Source of the DNA: Bacteroidota bacterium
GTDB taxonomy: Bacteria; Bacteroidota; Rhodothermia; Rhodothermales; JAHQVL01
Reading direction: 5' to 3'
Length of the DNA: 64,000 bases
Assembly (NCBI GenBank): GCA_039111535.1
Contig: JBCCIM010000002.1
Span: forward strand, 28,366 to 92,365
How positions within the stretch are numbered: the stretch's first letter is position 1; every line of letters begins with the position of its first letter. The notes beneath the pieces were generated by a model that worked only from the letters and a program-made list of their open reading frames with translations, had not been told where the DNA came from and searched no databases. A program made the position numbers and the translations under genes. Positions 17,828 through 25,741 of this stretch are shown in pieces.

Positions 17828-17838
17828 TCCAGAGTCAA
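17791..17838 (-). other. tRNA-Gln(CTG) 3'-half fragment, candidate attR
   Basis: On the minus strand this holds the anticodon loop CTCTGGA with stem TGA/TCA, a correct T-arm (CCAGG-TTCGAGT-CCTGG) and the acceptor 3' strand TAGGGCA plus A73. The 5' half does not fold: the DNA beyond 17838 gives no acceptor strand able to pair with TAGGGCA. The same T-arm and acceptor sequences recur as a remnant at 4200-4230. The fragment lies inside and just past the end of the serine recombinase gene, as expected for an attachment site. It differs from the intact tRNA-Gln at 17983-18055. Confidence 0.7.
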
Positions 17839-17946
17839 GAGATACATACCTGTAGCCACCACAATTCTGCTTGCCCAGATGCTGCGCAGGGCTTAGCATA
17901 ACAGAAGTGAGGAACTGCGCTATACCCTATTCGAAATTTGGCAATC

Positions 17947-17981
17947 AAAAAAGCCGGCTACCCAACGGGTGCCGGCTTTTT
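17947..17981 (-). terminator. Bidirectional intrinsic terminator
   Basis: A-tract, GCCGGC, then ACCC-AAC-GGGT inner stem, GCCGGC and T-tract: a strong symmetrical hairpin with runs of A and T on both sides. On the minus strand it directly follows the tRNA-Gln gene; on the plus strand it could end the recombinase transcript. Confidence 0.8.
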
Positions 17982-17982
17982 G

Positions 17983-18055
17983 TTGCCCCACAAGGAGTCG
18001 AACCTTGAACCTTCGGAACCAGAATCCGACGCTCTGCCAATTGAGCTATAGGGCA
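17983..18055 (-). tRNA. tRNA-Gln (anticodon CTG)
   Basis: Folded by eye on the minus strand: acceptor TGCCCTA pairing with TGGGGCA (one G-T), D-arm GCTC...GAGC, anticodon stem TCGGA/TCCGA with loop TTCTGGT (anticodon CTG), T-arm CAAGG-TTCGACT-CCTTG, and discriminator A. No CCA is encoded. The terminator at 17947-17981 follows directly. It lies just outside the island and is intact, whereas the tRNA-Gln-like sequence at the island edge is only a 3' half. Confidence 0.9.
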
Positions 18056-18233
18056 ATTAATTCTGGAATGCTGTGAAATGCTGTTTTTAGGCTCTTGTTC
18101 CGGGCAAGGTTTTGAACTTTGCGAACTTTGCGACTCCCACCCAGAGATCCTTCATACTGCTAGGATGACATGGGTAAAGAATGTTGCCAACCCTGCCCCA
18201 TTCGACACTCGGCAATCGAAATTCGGCACTCCA

Positions 18234-20057
18234 TCAATTCTCCTGCGGCCCCATCCATACCGATACGCAGTCGTTCATGATTTCGCTTACCAGCTCTGTG
18301 TCTAGCACTGCGTGGATCATGGTTTCGGCCTGGCAGAGTTGGGCACTGGTCAGGCCGGCGACCCCCATCAGTTGCGCGCGCGACAGGTTGGCGCCGCGGA
18401 ATGTGGCGTTGGTAAAGATTGCGCCATCCAGTTGTGCACCGCGGAGGTCTGCACCGTTGAGATTGGCGCCCATCAGGTTTGTACCAACCAGGGTTGCTGC
18501 TTTCAGATCTGCGCCGGCAAGGTTTGCGTCTGTCAGGTCGGCGTTGTCGAGTTGGGCGGAGAACAGGGTTGTGTTGCTCATGTCGGCATCGCGTAGCCGG
18601 GCTGCGCGGAAGTCTACTCCGTCGAGTGTGGCTTCTTGCAGGTTGGCGCCGTTGAGGGCCGCACCGCGCAGGTCCATCGACGCCATGTTTGCGCGTGGCA
18701 GAGGAACAGGGCCAAAAAACACAAACGCCCACAGCATCGTTGCCAAGGCCCCAACCATTGCCGTTTTTTGTGTCCGCGAATCACTCGACCATTCACGCCA
18801 CGAGAACCGCCGGCGCTTGTAGCCTTTGAGCGTTGCTACAGCGTTTGTGTAAAACGAATACGACATTCCGCTAATCAGCACAAACAGCAGCAAGTGAAAC
18901 GCTGAGCCATACGGATCTGCTTTTACGAGATATCCCAACCCAAAATAGCCAATCGTGACCGGCACGATGCACCAGCCTACCAGGATTGTAACCGCTTTTT
19001 GCAGATCAAAAAATGGCAAGTGCGAATCACGGAGATGCGGGATGTGCGCGCGCATGATCCCGGTCATCAGCCATGGGTACACTTTTTTGTCGAGTGGCTT
19101 GCCGTCAGGAAATACCGCAGGAAACGCCGCGAGGTCTTCCCACAACCGCTGGAGATACAGGTGGAAATAGATAAACAGAACCGACAGAATCATCGGCACC
19201 ACCCAGAAAAAGCTGGCAGCCGGGATTTTGGTACCGATTAATGGTAGCGGCGAAACAGCCATATTCGTGATCAGGTGGATGTCCTGCGTAGACGACACCA
19301 CGAGCCATGCATACAAACAGCAAAGCAGTTTAATCAGGAAGAGCCGACTGCCTTTTCTCGAGGTTTCTTCGACGTGCTTTAACCAGTCGGTGTCTTCGAT
19401 ACCAGCCGGCAACTGGGCACTCGACATATTCGCGCCGCGCAGCTGTTTGATCTGAAGACCCCGCACGCCGTGCAGATTTGCTTCCTGCAGGTTTGCCTCA
19501 TACAACACCGCGTGGTGCAGCGTGGCGTCCTGCAAATCAGCGCGACCGAGAATGGTACCCTGTAAATTGGAAAGCGAGAGCCGGGCATCATGCAGGTAGG
19601 CGCGCGTCATGTTTGCACCCGACAAATTCGATTCGCGCATATTAGCGCGGTACAAATTGGCCTGGGAGAGGTTTGCGCCTGACAAGTTCGCCAGTGAGAG
19701 CCGCGCACCCTGAAGATCGCTGCCCCACAAACTGGCTTTTTGGAGATTAACCCCGCCCATCATGGCACCCTGAAGATTGGCCTTGGAAAGGCCGGCGCCC
19801 TGCAAGTTGGCTTTGGACAAATTTGCCTGACACATGTTGGCTTCGGTCAAATTTGCCCCATGCAAATCTGCACCAACCAGGTTCACGCGCTCCAGGTTGG
19901 CCCGTTTACCACGCTGTCCGCTGGAGTTCACCCATTCCAGGTGCTCCTCAAGGACGCGCTCCAGGTCTTCTTCAGAAATATCGATAAAAAAGGTGGGCTC
20001 ATGCTCGTATTCAACAAGCGGATTCCCTCCGGCAGGCTGTTCGCTCTCTTTGCTCAT
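18234..20057 (-). CDS. Membrane protein with two pentapeptide-repeat blocks
   Basis: About 607 residues. Pentapeptide repeats (A(N/D)LxxANLxx type) fill residues ~45-200, then a hydrophobic middle with about four to six membrane segments (~230-450), then a second repeat block (~455-575). Pentapeptide repeats form a rigid square beta-helix. A split arrangement with membrane spans in between puts two helices on the membrane surface, presumably the same face. The frame is open to a TTG at 20075, but ATG 20057 (MSKESEQ) is the likely start. The function is unknown; scaffolding or sensing is possible. Transcribed towards the tRNA. Confidence 0.8.
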   Translation of the reverse strand: MSKESEQPAGGNPLVEYEHEPTFFIDISEEDLERVLEEHLEWVNSSGQRGKRANLERVNLVGADLHGANLTEANMCQANLSKANLQGAGLSKANLQGAMMGGVNLQKASLWGSDLQGARLSLANLSGANLSQANLYRANMRESNLSGANMTRAYLHDARLSLSNLQGTILGRADLQDATLHHAVLYEANLQEANLHGVRGLQIKQLRGANMSSAQLPAGIEDTDWLKHVEETSRKGSRLFLIKLLCCLYAWLVVSSTQDIHLITNMAVSPLPLIGTKIPAASFFWVVPMILSVLFIYFHLYLQRLWEDLAAFPAVFPDGKPLDKKVYPWLMTGIMRAHIPHLRDSHLPFFDLQKAVTILVGWCIVPVTIGYFGLGYLVKADPYGSAFHLLLFVLISGMSYSFYTNAVATLKGYKRRRFSWREWSSDSRTQKTAMVGALATMLWAFVFFGPVPLPRANMASMDLRGAALNGANLQEATLDGVDFRAARLRDADMSNTTLFSAQLDNADLTDANLAGADLKAATLVGTNLMGANLNGADLRGAQLDGAIFTNATFRGANLSRAQLMGVAGLTSAQLCQAETMIHAVLDTELVSEIMNDCVSVWMGPQEN

Positions 20058-20551
20058 GCAATACTCAGGGTGCAAAAATTGACTGTAATAGCAGAAAGAT
20101 TGGATCGTATGGTCCAGTCAGCGATAACCCGGGTTGGAACGGATAAACCGTTTCAGCAGCAGGTTTTTTAAAAGAGGGGCATGATTGGTATCAGCGCTGG
20201 TAAAACAAAACCAAAAGCCGTACCTGATGGTATATGCACAAGGTGAGCGTACCTCGTGGGGGCGGATCTACAGACCGCGTCGGGTAGACGAACGGGGCTG
20301 TCGAGGTCCTGGTTGTGCAATCAATACCCCTAAAATACACGATTTAGTTACGCCAAATCAAGATTGCCGGCCCAACGTAAGGAATTAGGGTAGATGGGCC
20401 GCTCCATTCTTTCTTTTGATCCCACACGGCCCATTGCTATAATTGTCCTTATGTGTGCCTACTTTGCAGAACAAGCAGGTTTTGCACATGGTACGCGTGC
20501 GCGACAATCTTTCTCAGGTTTCCCTTTACTATCGTTACATAAAAAAGCATT
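20058..20551. other. Divergent intergenic region
   Basis: About 490 bp between the divergent pentapeptide and dynamin genes. It holds no convincing gene. A sigma70-like promoter candidate faces the dynamin gene at 20416-20443; nothing else stands out. Confidence 0.6.
20416..20443 (+). promoter_or_regulatory. Candidate sigma70-type promoter for the dynamin gene
   Basis: TTGATC and a perfect TATAAT separated by 16 bp, about 110 bp upstream of the ATG at 20552. Bacteroidota housekeeping promoters often differ from this consensus, so this is only a candidate. Confidence 0.3.
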
Positions 20552-22327
20552 ATGGAAGCATTTGTTGATGCTAAGTACGCACAAATCCTTCAAGCCGAAA
20601 AAGATACCCTTGGAAGCCTGAAAACCCTGCTCGAAAAAACAGAGACCGACGAGCAGACCATTAGCCAGCTAAATGACATCATCAACCACCTGGAAACACT
20701 CTTCCTGGTCGTGATAGTTGGGGAATTCAATGCCGGCAAATCCAGCGTCCTTAATGCTTTTTTTGGCGCAAAACTGATGGAAGAAGGGCCAATTCCAACC
20801 ACGGCCAAAGTCACCATCATCAAACATGGTGAGGAAGTGATGGAGCGGCAACTATCTGAGTTTCTTGTCGAAAAACAGATTCCGTCGCCATATCTCCACA
20901 ACCTGAATCTCGTTGATACACCCGGCACGAATTCGATTGTCACACAGCACCAGGAACTGACGGAGCGTTTTATTCCACGCGCTGACCTTGTGCTGTTTAT
21001 AACCTCCTTCGACCGCCCATTGTCCGAATCAGAGCGGCAGTTTCTGAGCTATATCCGCGACAGTTGGGGCAAACGGCTGGTGTTTGTGCTGAACAAACTC
21101 GACCTTTCGCGTAGCGACGAAATGCTGAACCAGGTGCTCACCCACGTGCGCAGCGGGTGTATGGAGTTGATGGATTTTGAACCGCGCATTTTCCCTATCA
21201 GCGCGGAGCAGGCTTTTCGGGCCAAAGAAATGGAAGCCGGCGAAGAAAAAGACGCGCTGTGGGAAGCAAGCCGGTTTGGCGATTTTGAGTCGTTTATCAC
21301 CGAGCACCTGACCGACACCAACCGGCTTGCGCTCAAATTCAACGCCCCCATCGACGCCGGCACGCGCCTACTCGATGCCCTTGAGGTGCGCATGATGCAG
21401 CGCGCCAAAGTCCTCGAACAGGACGAGGCCAATCTCACCGAACTAGACCGCATCCTCAAAGAAGCCCGCGCCACCCTCATCGACGGATATGGCCGGCACA
21501 TTACCGAAGTAGACAACCTCCTCCTCCAACTCCAGCAGCGTGGTACCCAATTCCTCGACGATACCATCCGAATCAGTAAACTGGGGATGATCAAAGACCG
21601 CGACCTGTTCAAGGAAGAATTCTCCCGACAGGTGGTGCGCGATACCGATAAACAGGTAGAAGCACAGGTCACTTCGGCTGTCGACGGACTGCTCAAAAAA
21701 GCACTCTCTCTGTGGAATCAAACGCTGACCGAATTTGCCGACCGCGTACGCGCTGTAGCCGGCCCGGGCAATGCATCCGGACGGGGTGACTTTTTCTACA
21801 ACCGCTCCGAGGTCTTCCACAGCATCATGAAAGAGGCAGATCGCAAAATTGAGACGTATGATCTGAAAGAGGAAGCGCGACGAATCCTCGAAAACTCGCG
21901 CAATGCAGCTGCTATGTTTATGGGTGCTGAGGCAGTGGCTGCTGGCATCGGCGCAGTTGCAACGGTAGTTTTCACAGCAACTGCTGTAGACGTTACGGGC
22001 GGATTTATCGCCGCCGGCATTGTCGCCCTCGTTGGTCTCATTTTCCTGCCCCGCCAGAAGCGAAAGGCAATTTCAGAATTCAACGACCGCACCACCGCTC
22101 TTCGGGAAGACATGAAGAAAGCACTTGTCCAGCAACTCGATGAAGAAGTAGACAGTTCGCTAGCACGCGTCAGCGATACGGTTGCACCTTACGTAAAATT
22201 TGTGACCAAGGAACGCCAGTTTGTAGACGAAGTCGCTACAAAAAAGCAGGAGATTTCGGGAGAAATTGATCGGCTTCGGAAAGCGATTGTAGAGAAGGTG
22301 GGTGTGGCGGACGTTGAGGAAGGTTGA
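20552..22327 (+). CDS. Bacterial dynamin-like GTPase
   Basis: Large GTPase predicted to act on membranes. G1 is GEFNAGKSS (about residues 57-65), a Thr-rich switch I (PTTAK), G3 is DTPG and G4 NKLD, in dynamin/mitofusin order. A long helical stalk follows, and near residues 450-495 there is a hydrophobic hairpin (AAGIGAVATVVF, then GIVALVGLIFLP) followed by basic residues, which is the membrane anchor or paddle. The C-terminal helix returns to the stalk. Known relatives remodel or repair membranes, and some act in phage tolerance; which applies here is not shown. Divergent from the pentapeptide membrane protein gene. Confidence 0.88.
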   Translation: MEAFVDAKYAQILQAEKDTLGSLKTLLEKTETDEQTISQLNDIINHLETLFLVVIVGEFNAGKSSVLNAFFGAKLMEEGPIPTTAKVTIIKHGEEVMERQLSEFLVEKQIPSPYLHNLNLVDTPGTNSIVTQHQELTERFIPRADLVLFITSFDRPLSESERQFLSYIRDSWGKRLVFVLNKLDLSRSDEMLNQVLTHVRSGCMELMDFEPRIFPISAEQAFRAKEMEAGEEKDALWEASRFGDFESFITEHLTDTNRLALKFNAPIDAGTRLLDALEVRMMQRAKVLEQDEANLTELDRILKEARATLIDGYGRHITEVDNLLLQLQQRGTQFLDDTIRISKLGMIKDRDLFKEEFSRQVVRDTDKQVEAQVTSAVDGLLKKALSLWNQTLTEFADRVRAVAGPGNASGRGDFFYNRSEVFHSIMKEADRKIETYDLKEEARRILENSRNAAAMFMGAEAVAAGIGAVATVVFTATAVDVTGGFIAAGIVALVGLIFLPRQKRKAISEFNDRTTALREDMKKALVQQLDEEVDSSLARVSDTVAPYVKFVTKERQFVDEVATKKQEISGEIDRLRKAIVEKVGVADVEEG

Positions 22328-22408
22328 AGGAATGTAAACTTCGACATTCAAAATTCCTTGTTCGATGTTCGTTATTCCCAAAGGCTGCTAACCTTTTCTC
22401 CGTGACAT

Positions 22409-22479
22409 CCTGAGCCGCGCGAAAGGTCTGTGTAAAACAACACCTTCGCGCCTTGCACAGACCCTTCGCGGGGCTCAGG
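22409..22479. repeat. Inverted repeat with CCTGAGCC ends
   Basis: 24-bp arms (22409-22432 and 22456-22479) match at 22 positions; loop 23 bp. Arms begin CCTGAGCC and contain CGCGAA and GTCTGTG. The look is that of a dispersed palindromic intergenic element; a degenerate relative ('cctttgcagggctcagg') appears near 30820. Confidence 0.75.
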
Positions 22480-22507
22480 GTGACAGGCGGGAAGTGTCGA
22501 GGTAGAT

Positions 22508-22601
22508 CTCCCGCTTTTGCTTTCCCAGCCCCTTGTTGGGGGCCACGATGACATGCGCAGAAGCATTGAGAGACCTCTCGCTTTTGCTTTCCTAGCCCCT
22601 T
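22508..22601. repeat. Pair of 27-bp direct repeats
   Basis: Units at 22508-22534 and 22575-22601, both 'CTC(C/T)CGCTTTTGCTTTCC' continuing to AGCCCCTT, differ at two positions. They directly follow the inverted repeat and belong to the same repeat cluster. Confidence 0.7.
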
Positions 22602-22747
22602 CGCCCGGGCTCAGGCTGGTGTTGAGAGGACCGGGTGCCGAAGTGCAGAAATACGGAAATGGTTAAACACGGAGTGATTATTGAAATACGCCGCAGAATG
22701 CTTCCCGGAAACGCGAATGCTGGTTTAGACATCCAATAGGCACTTCT

Positions 22748-24250
22748 ATGCCACGACCACACCCTACATATCTTATTTTATGTAGCATTTTTTGCTTTAT
22801 AATGCTACAAACGCCTGTTCAGGCGCAGGAGACCATTGTTGTTGGCGGCGAAAATACGCCAGAAAACGTATTGCCAGACACACTGGTCATTCCAGAACCG
22901 GAGTTTGAGTTCGACTTTGCAGTCGACCTTGGCATGAGCCGAATCGAAAACTCGGTCGGTAAAAAAGAACAGTTTTTTGCCACAGCGCTAATGCCTGAGT
23001 TTTACTATGGCGAGTACAGCGCCGGCTTGCTGCTCAAAATGCACCTCCGCTTGCAAGGAGGCTCTACGCGTAAAGAGGACTATGACTCGTTTAACGATTT
23101 CCTCAGCATCATCCGATTTGTTCAATTTGCAGAGAAAGGCGTAGACGGCTACTACGGAAGGTTTGGTGAGCTAGAAGAGACAACGCTTGGGTTCGGGCAG
23201 TTCATCAACCTGTTCAACAACTCGATTAGTCTGGATGACCAGAAACGCGGGTTTGAAGTAAATTACCGCACCAAAGATTTTCTCGTTGAAGGCATTTATT
23301 CCAACTTGTTAGCCCCTGAGGTATTCGGACTCCGCGGTGCATACTTCCCTTTGACCAGCGACCCTGTTTCCCGGTACAGACTGGTTTCGTTTGGTGTAAG
23401 CCTGGCCGGCGACCTCGGCAATAAAGGCACCCTGGTGAATGTCGAAATCCCGGGCGCACCTTTTCTCGTGGATGCATTAACAGACGACAACGGTATCCGC
23501 ACAGCGGTAGGTAACGACGACGGGAAGTTACTGATGGGCGGCTTTGATGCATCGATGCCCATCTTTCTTTCTCCTACCTCAACCGGACTGGCATACGCTG
23601 AAGTCTCCAAGATTTTTGGGCACGGAATGGGCATTGGCGCCGGCATTACAGGCAACTGGGATCTACCCGACGAAGGACTGCGGCTCGAAATTCAGTTTGA
23701 ACAACGATTCATGGGTAAAGCGTTCATCCCGAACTATTTCAACTCCCTCTACGAGGCCTTGCGCCTGCAAACGCTGGGTATTCCAGTCGATGGCGATGAC
23801 GATGTGGAAGCGCTCAATACCCGCCGTAATATTCTGACTGCACAAACCAAGCGGCGCTTTGGCTCCTACTTCACCATGGCCTGGCGTTACAAACGCATGT
23901 GGAAATTCAGGTGGAGTTTTGAAAACGCGTGGAATGTAAAAGACAGTGCCTGGATTCATGCTGACGTTCGGGTTAAATCACGCGAGCTTCCGGTATACCT
24001 TCGCCTGCGCTTCGACCAACTCCGTACAGCTAGCCAGGAAGAGCTTATCACAACGGGCAACAACCTCAATTTCTTCCGGCTTGAAACAGCTGTACGTGTG
24101 ATGAGCATGTTGATGCTTGGTGTTGGAGTGCGCAACAGTTTTGAAGCAGACTTCCACGAAGGGATTCCGATTGGCTTGAAGAAGCGCCGGCGTATTGAGC
24201 CCAAGTTTGTGCTCATTTTCCCGCCCCAAAAGAAAAAACCTGCGGGCTAA
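22748..24250 (+). CDS. Outer-membrane beta-barrel-like protein of unknown function
   Basis: 500 residues with a Sec signal peptide (MPRPHPTYL, hydrophobic core, cleavage after VQA). The mature part has alternating amphipathic strands rich in aromatic and Gly residues (for example FAVDLGMSR, AGLLLKMHLRLQGG, RRFGSYFTMAWRYKR) and ends in a strand followed by a short basic tail, as in barrel proteins. I do not recognise the family. It stands alone on the plus strand, 89 bp before ribD. Confidence 0.65.
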   Translation: MPRPHPTYLILCSIFCFIMLQTPVQAQETIVVGGENTPENVLPDTLVIPEPEFEFDFAVDLGMSRIENSVGKKEQFFATALMPEFYYGEYSAGLLLKMHLRLQGGSTRKEDYDSFNDFLSIIRFVQFAEKGVDGYYGRFGELEETTLGFGQFINLFNNSISLDDQKRGFEVNYRTKDFLVEGIYSNLLAPEVFGLRGAYFPLTSDPVSRYRLVSFGVSLAGDLGNKGTLVNVEIPGAPFLVDALTDDNGIRTAVGNDDGKLLMGGFDASMPIFLSPTSTGLAYAEVSKIFGHGMGIGAGITGNWDLPDEGLRLEIQFEQRFMGKAFIPNYFNSLYEALRLQTLGIPVDGDDDVEALNTRRNILTAQTKRRFGSYFTMAWRYKRMWKFRWSFENAWNVKDSAWIHADVRVKSRELPVYLRLRFDQLRTASQEELITTGNNLNFFRLETAVRVMSMLMLGVGVRNSFEADFHEGIPIGLKKRRRIEPKFVLIFPPQKKKPAG

Positions 24251-24339
24251 TCTACAACGAATGCCGGCAAAAGGAGCACAAAAAACGCCGCAAGGCGTGT
24301 AAGCTGCGTTGGTAAGTTTTTTCCAGTGGTACACCTTTC

Positions 24340-25485
24340 ATGCCTCCAACCGACCCGGCCCTCAATGCCCACGAAAAGTGGATGGCCAAATGCATTTCGT
24401 TGGCAAAACGCGGACAGGGACACGCAAGTCCGAATCCCCTGGTTGGCTCCGTACTTGTTGATGAACAAGGCAACGAACTGGGAGTCGGATGGCACGAGGT
24501 CTATGGCAGTGCCCATGCAGAACGGAACGCGGTTGCTGATGCTGAATCAAGGCACAACGCAGCTGCTTTGAAAAAGGCAACCTTGTACGTGAACCTGGAG
24601 CCGTGCAGTCACTACGGCAAAACACCTCCCTGTGCAGAGCTTGTAATCGAAAAGCGTATCCCCCGCGTTGTAATTGGGATGGTCGATCCTTCCAAAAAGG
24701 TGAGCGGGCGTGGCATCAAAATGCTGCAAGAGGCCGGTGTAGAGGTATGTGTGGGTGTGCTTCAGGCAGCCTGCGAGCGCCTCAACGAACCTTTTACCCA
24801 ACACCAGCAAACAGGCCGGCCGCTGGTTACCCTAAAAATGGCGCAGACGCTCGACGGGCAAATTGCAACCGCTACGGGTGATTCGCAATGGGTATCAGGA
24901 GCAGGCTCGCGCAAGCTTGTACACCACTGGCGTGCCACGCTGGATGCCGTCCTGGTTGGCCGTGGCACGGCCCTGGCAGATAACCCATCGCTTACCGTCC
25001 GGCATGTAGACGGCCGGCAACCGTACCGCATCGTGCTCGATCGCACCGGCAGCCTCCCCGCTTCGATGCATTTGTTTTCTGATGAGCATGCTGGCAAAAC
25101 CATCGCGGTTACGGCCTCAGCTGCCAAGCCGGCTTATGCGAACCAACTGCAGCAAGCTGGTGGTGAGCTTATACACGCACCGGTAACGGATGGCAAACTC
25201 AATCTGCTTGAAGTTCTTCAGCTGCTTGGTAAAAGCACCAACCACCGCAAAGGCTTGCAAACTGTCCTCGTCGAAGCCGGCCCCGGACTCGCAACGGCGC
25301 TCTTCCAGAAAAATCTCATCGACCGATTCTACCTCTTTATAGCCCCCAAACTGGTTGGCAAAGGCACGCCAACGCTCCACGGGCTCAACATCAACCTGAT
25401 GAAAGACGCCTACCAGTTTGCAGCATCTGAATGGCAACCTGTTGGAGAAGACATGCTGTTCAAAGGATACCGGCGGGCATTTTAG
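24340..25485 (+). CDS. ribD: Bifunctional riboflavin biosynthesis deaminase/reductase
   Basis: Catalyses two successive steps of riboflavin synthesis: deamination of the pyrimidine intermediate, then reduction of its ribosyl chain with NADPH. The deaminase domain (residues ~10-150) shows HAERNAV and the zinc site EPCSHYGKTPPC; the reductase domain (~155-375) shows VTLKMAQTLDGQIA and TVLVEAGPGLATAL. The 381-aa length is normal for RibD. No FMN riboswitch is visible in the 89 bp upstream. No other rib genes lie nearby. Confidence 0.96.
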   Translation: MPPTDPALNAHEKWMAKCISLAKRGQGHASPNPLVGSVLVDEQGNELGVGWHEVYGSAHAERNAVADAESRHNAAALKKATLYVNLEPCSHYGKTPPCAELVIEKRIPRVVIGMVDPSKKVSGRGIKMLQEAGVEVCVGVLQAACERLNEPFTQHQQTGRPLVTLKMAQTLDGQIATATGDSQWVSGAGSRKLVHHWRATLDAVLVGRGTALADNPSLTVRHVDGRQPYRIVLDRTGSLPASMHLFSDEHAGKTIAVTASAAKPAYANQLQQAGGELIHAPVTDGKLNLLEVLQLLGKSTNHRKGLQTVLVEAGPGLATALFQKNLIDRFYLFIAPKLVGKGTPTLHGLNINLMKDAYQFAASEWQPVGEDMLFKGYRRAF

Positions 25486-25741
25486 CGGTTGCTGCAAATT
25501 ATGGAGCTGCGTTTAATGCCGATTTTCAAGTGCCGAATGCCGGTTGATATTCTTTTTTTACACTAGACGCATACGAAAGCATTGCTACCTGTGCCGTTGT
25601 CGTGCAAAATAGCAGCACTGAAAACACGAAAAATCTGAATCTTGCTTCCAACTCTTAATTCGCGTTATTCGGCATTCGACAATCTCCAAAACCTCAAAAA
25701 TCCGTACCTTCCCCCAACCTTGCCACTATTCGAATACGGTC

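Larger units (their letters stand above)
22328..22747. other. Repeat-rich intergenic region
   Basis: No gene is seen. The region holds a member of the dispersed 'TTCGACATTC...GTTCGATGTTCG' repeat family (about 22340-22379), an inverted repeat (22409-22479) and a tandem pair of 27-bp units (22508-22534 and 22575-22601). Confidence 0.7.

Noticed and set aside
17791..17865. A complete second tRNA-Gln at the recombinase end
   Set aside because: Anticodon and T-arms fold, but the 5' acceptor strand does not pair with the 3' strand and the D-stem is imperfect; treated as a 3' fragment.
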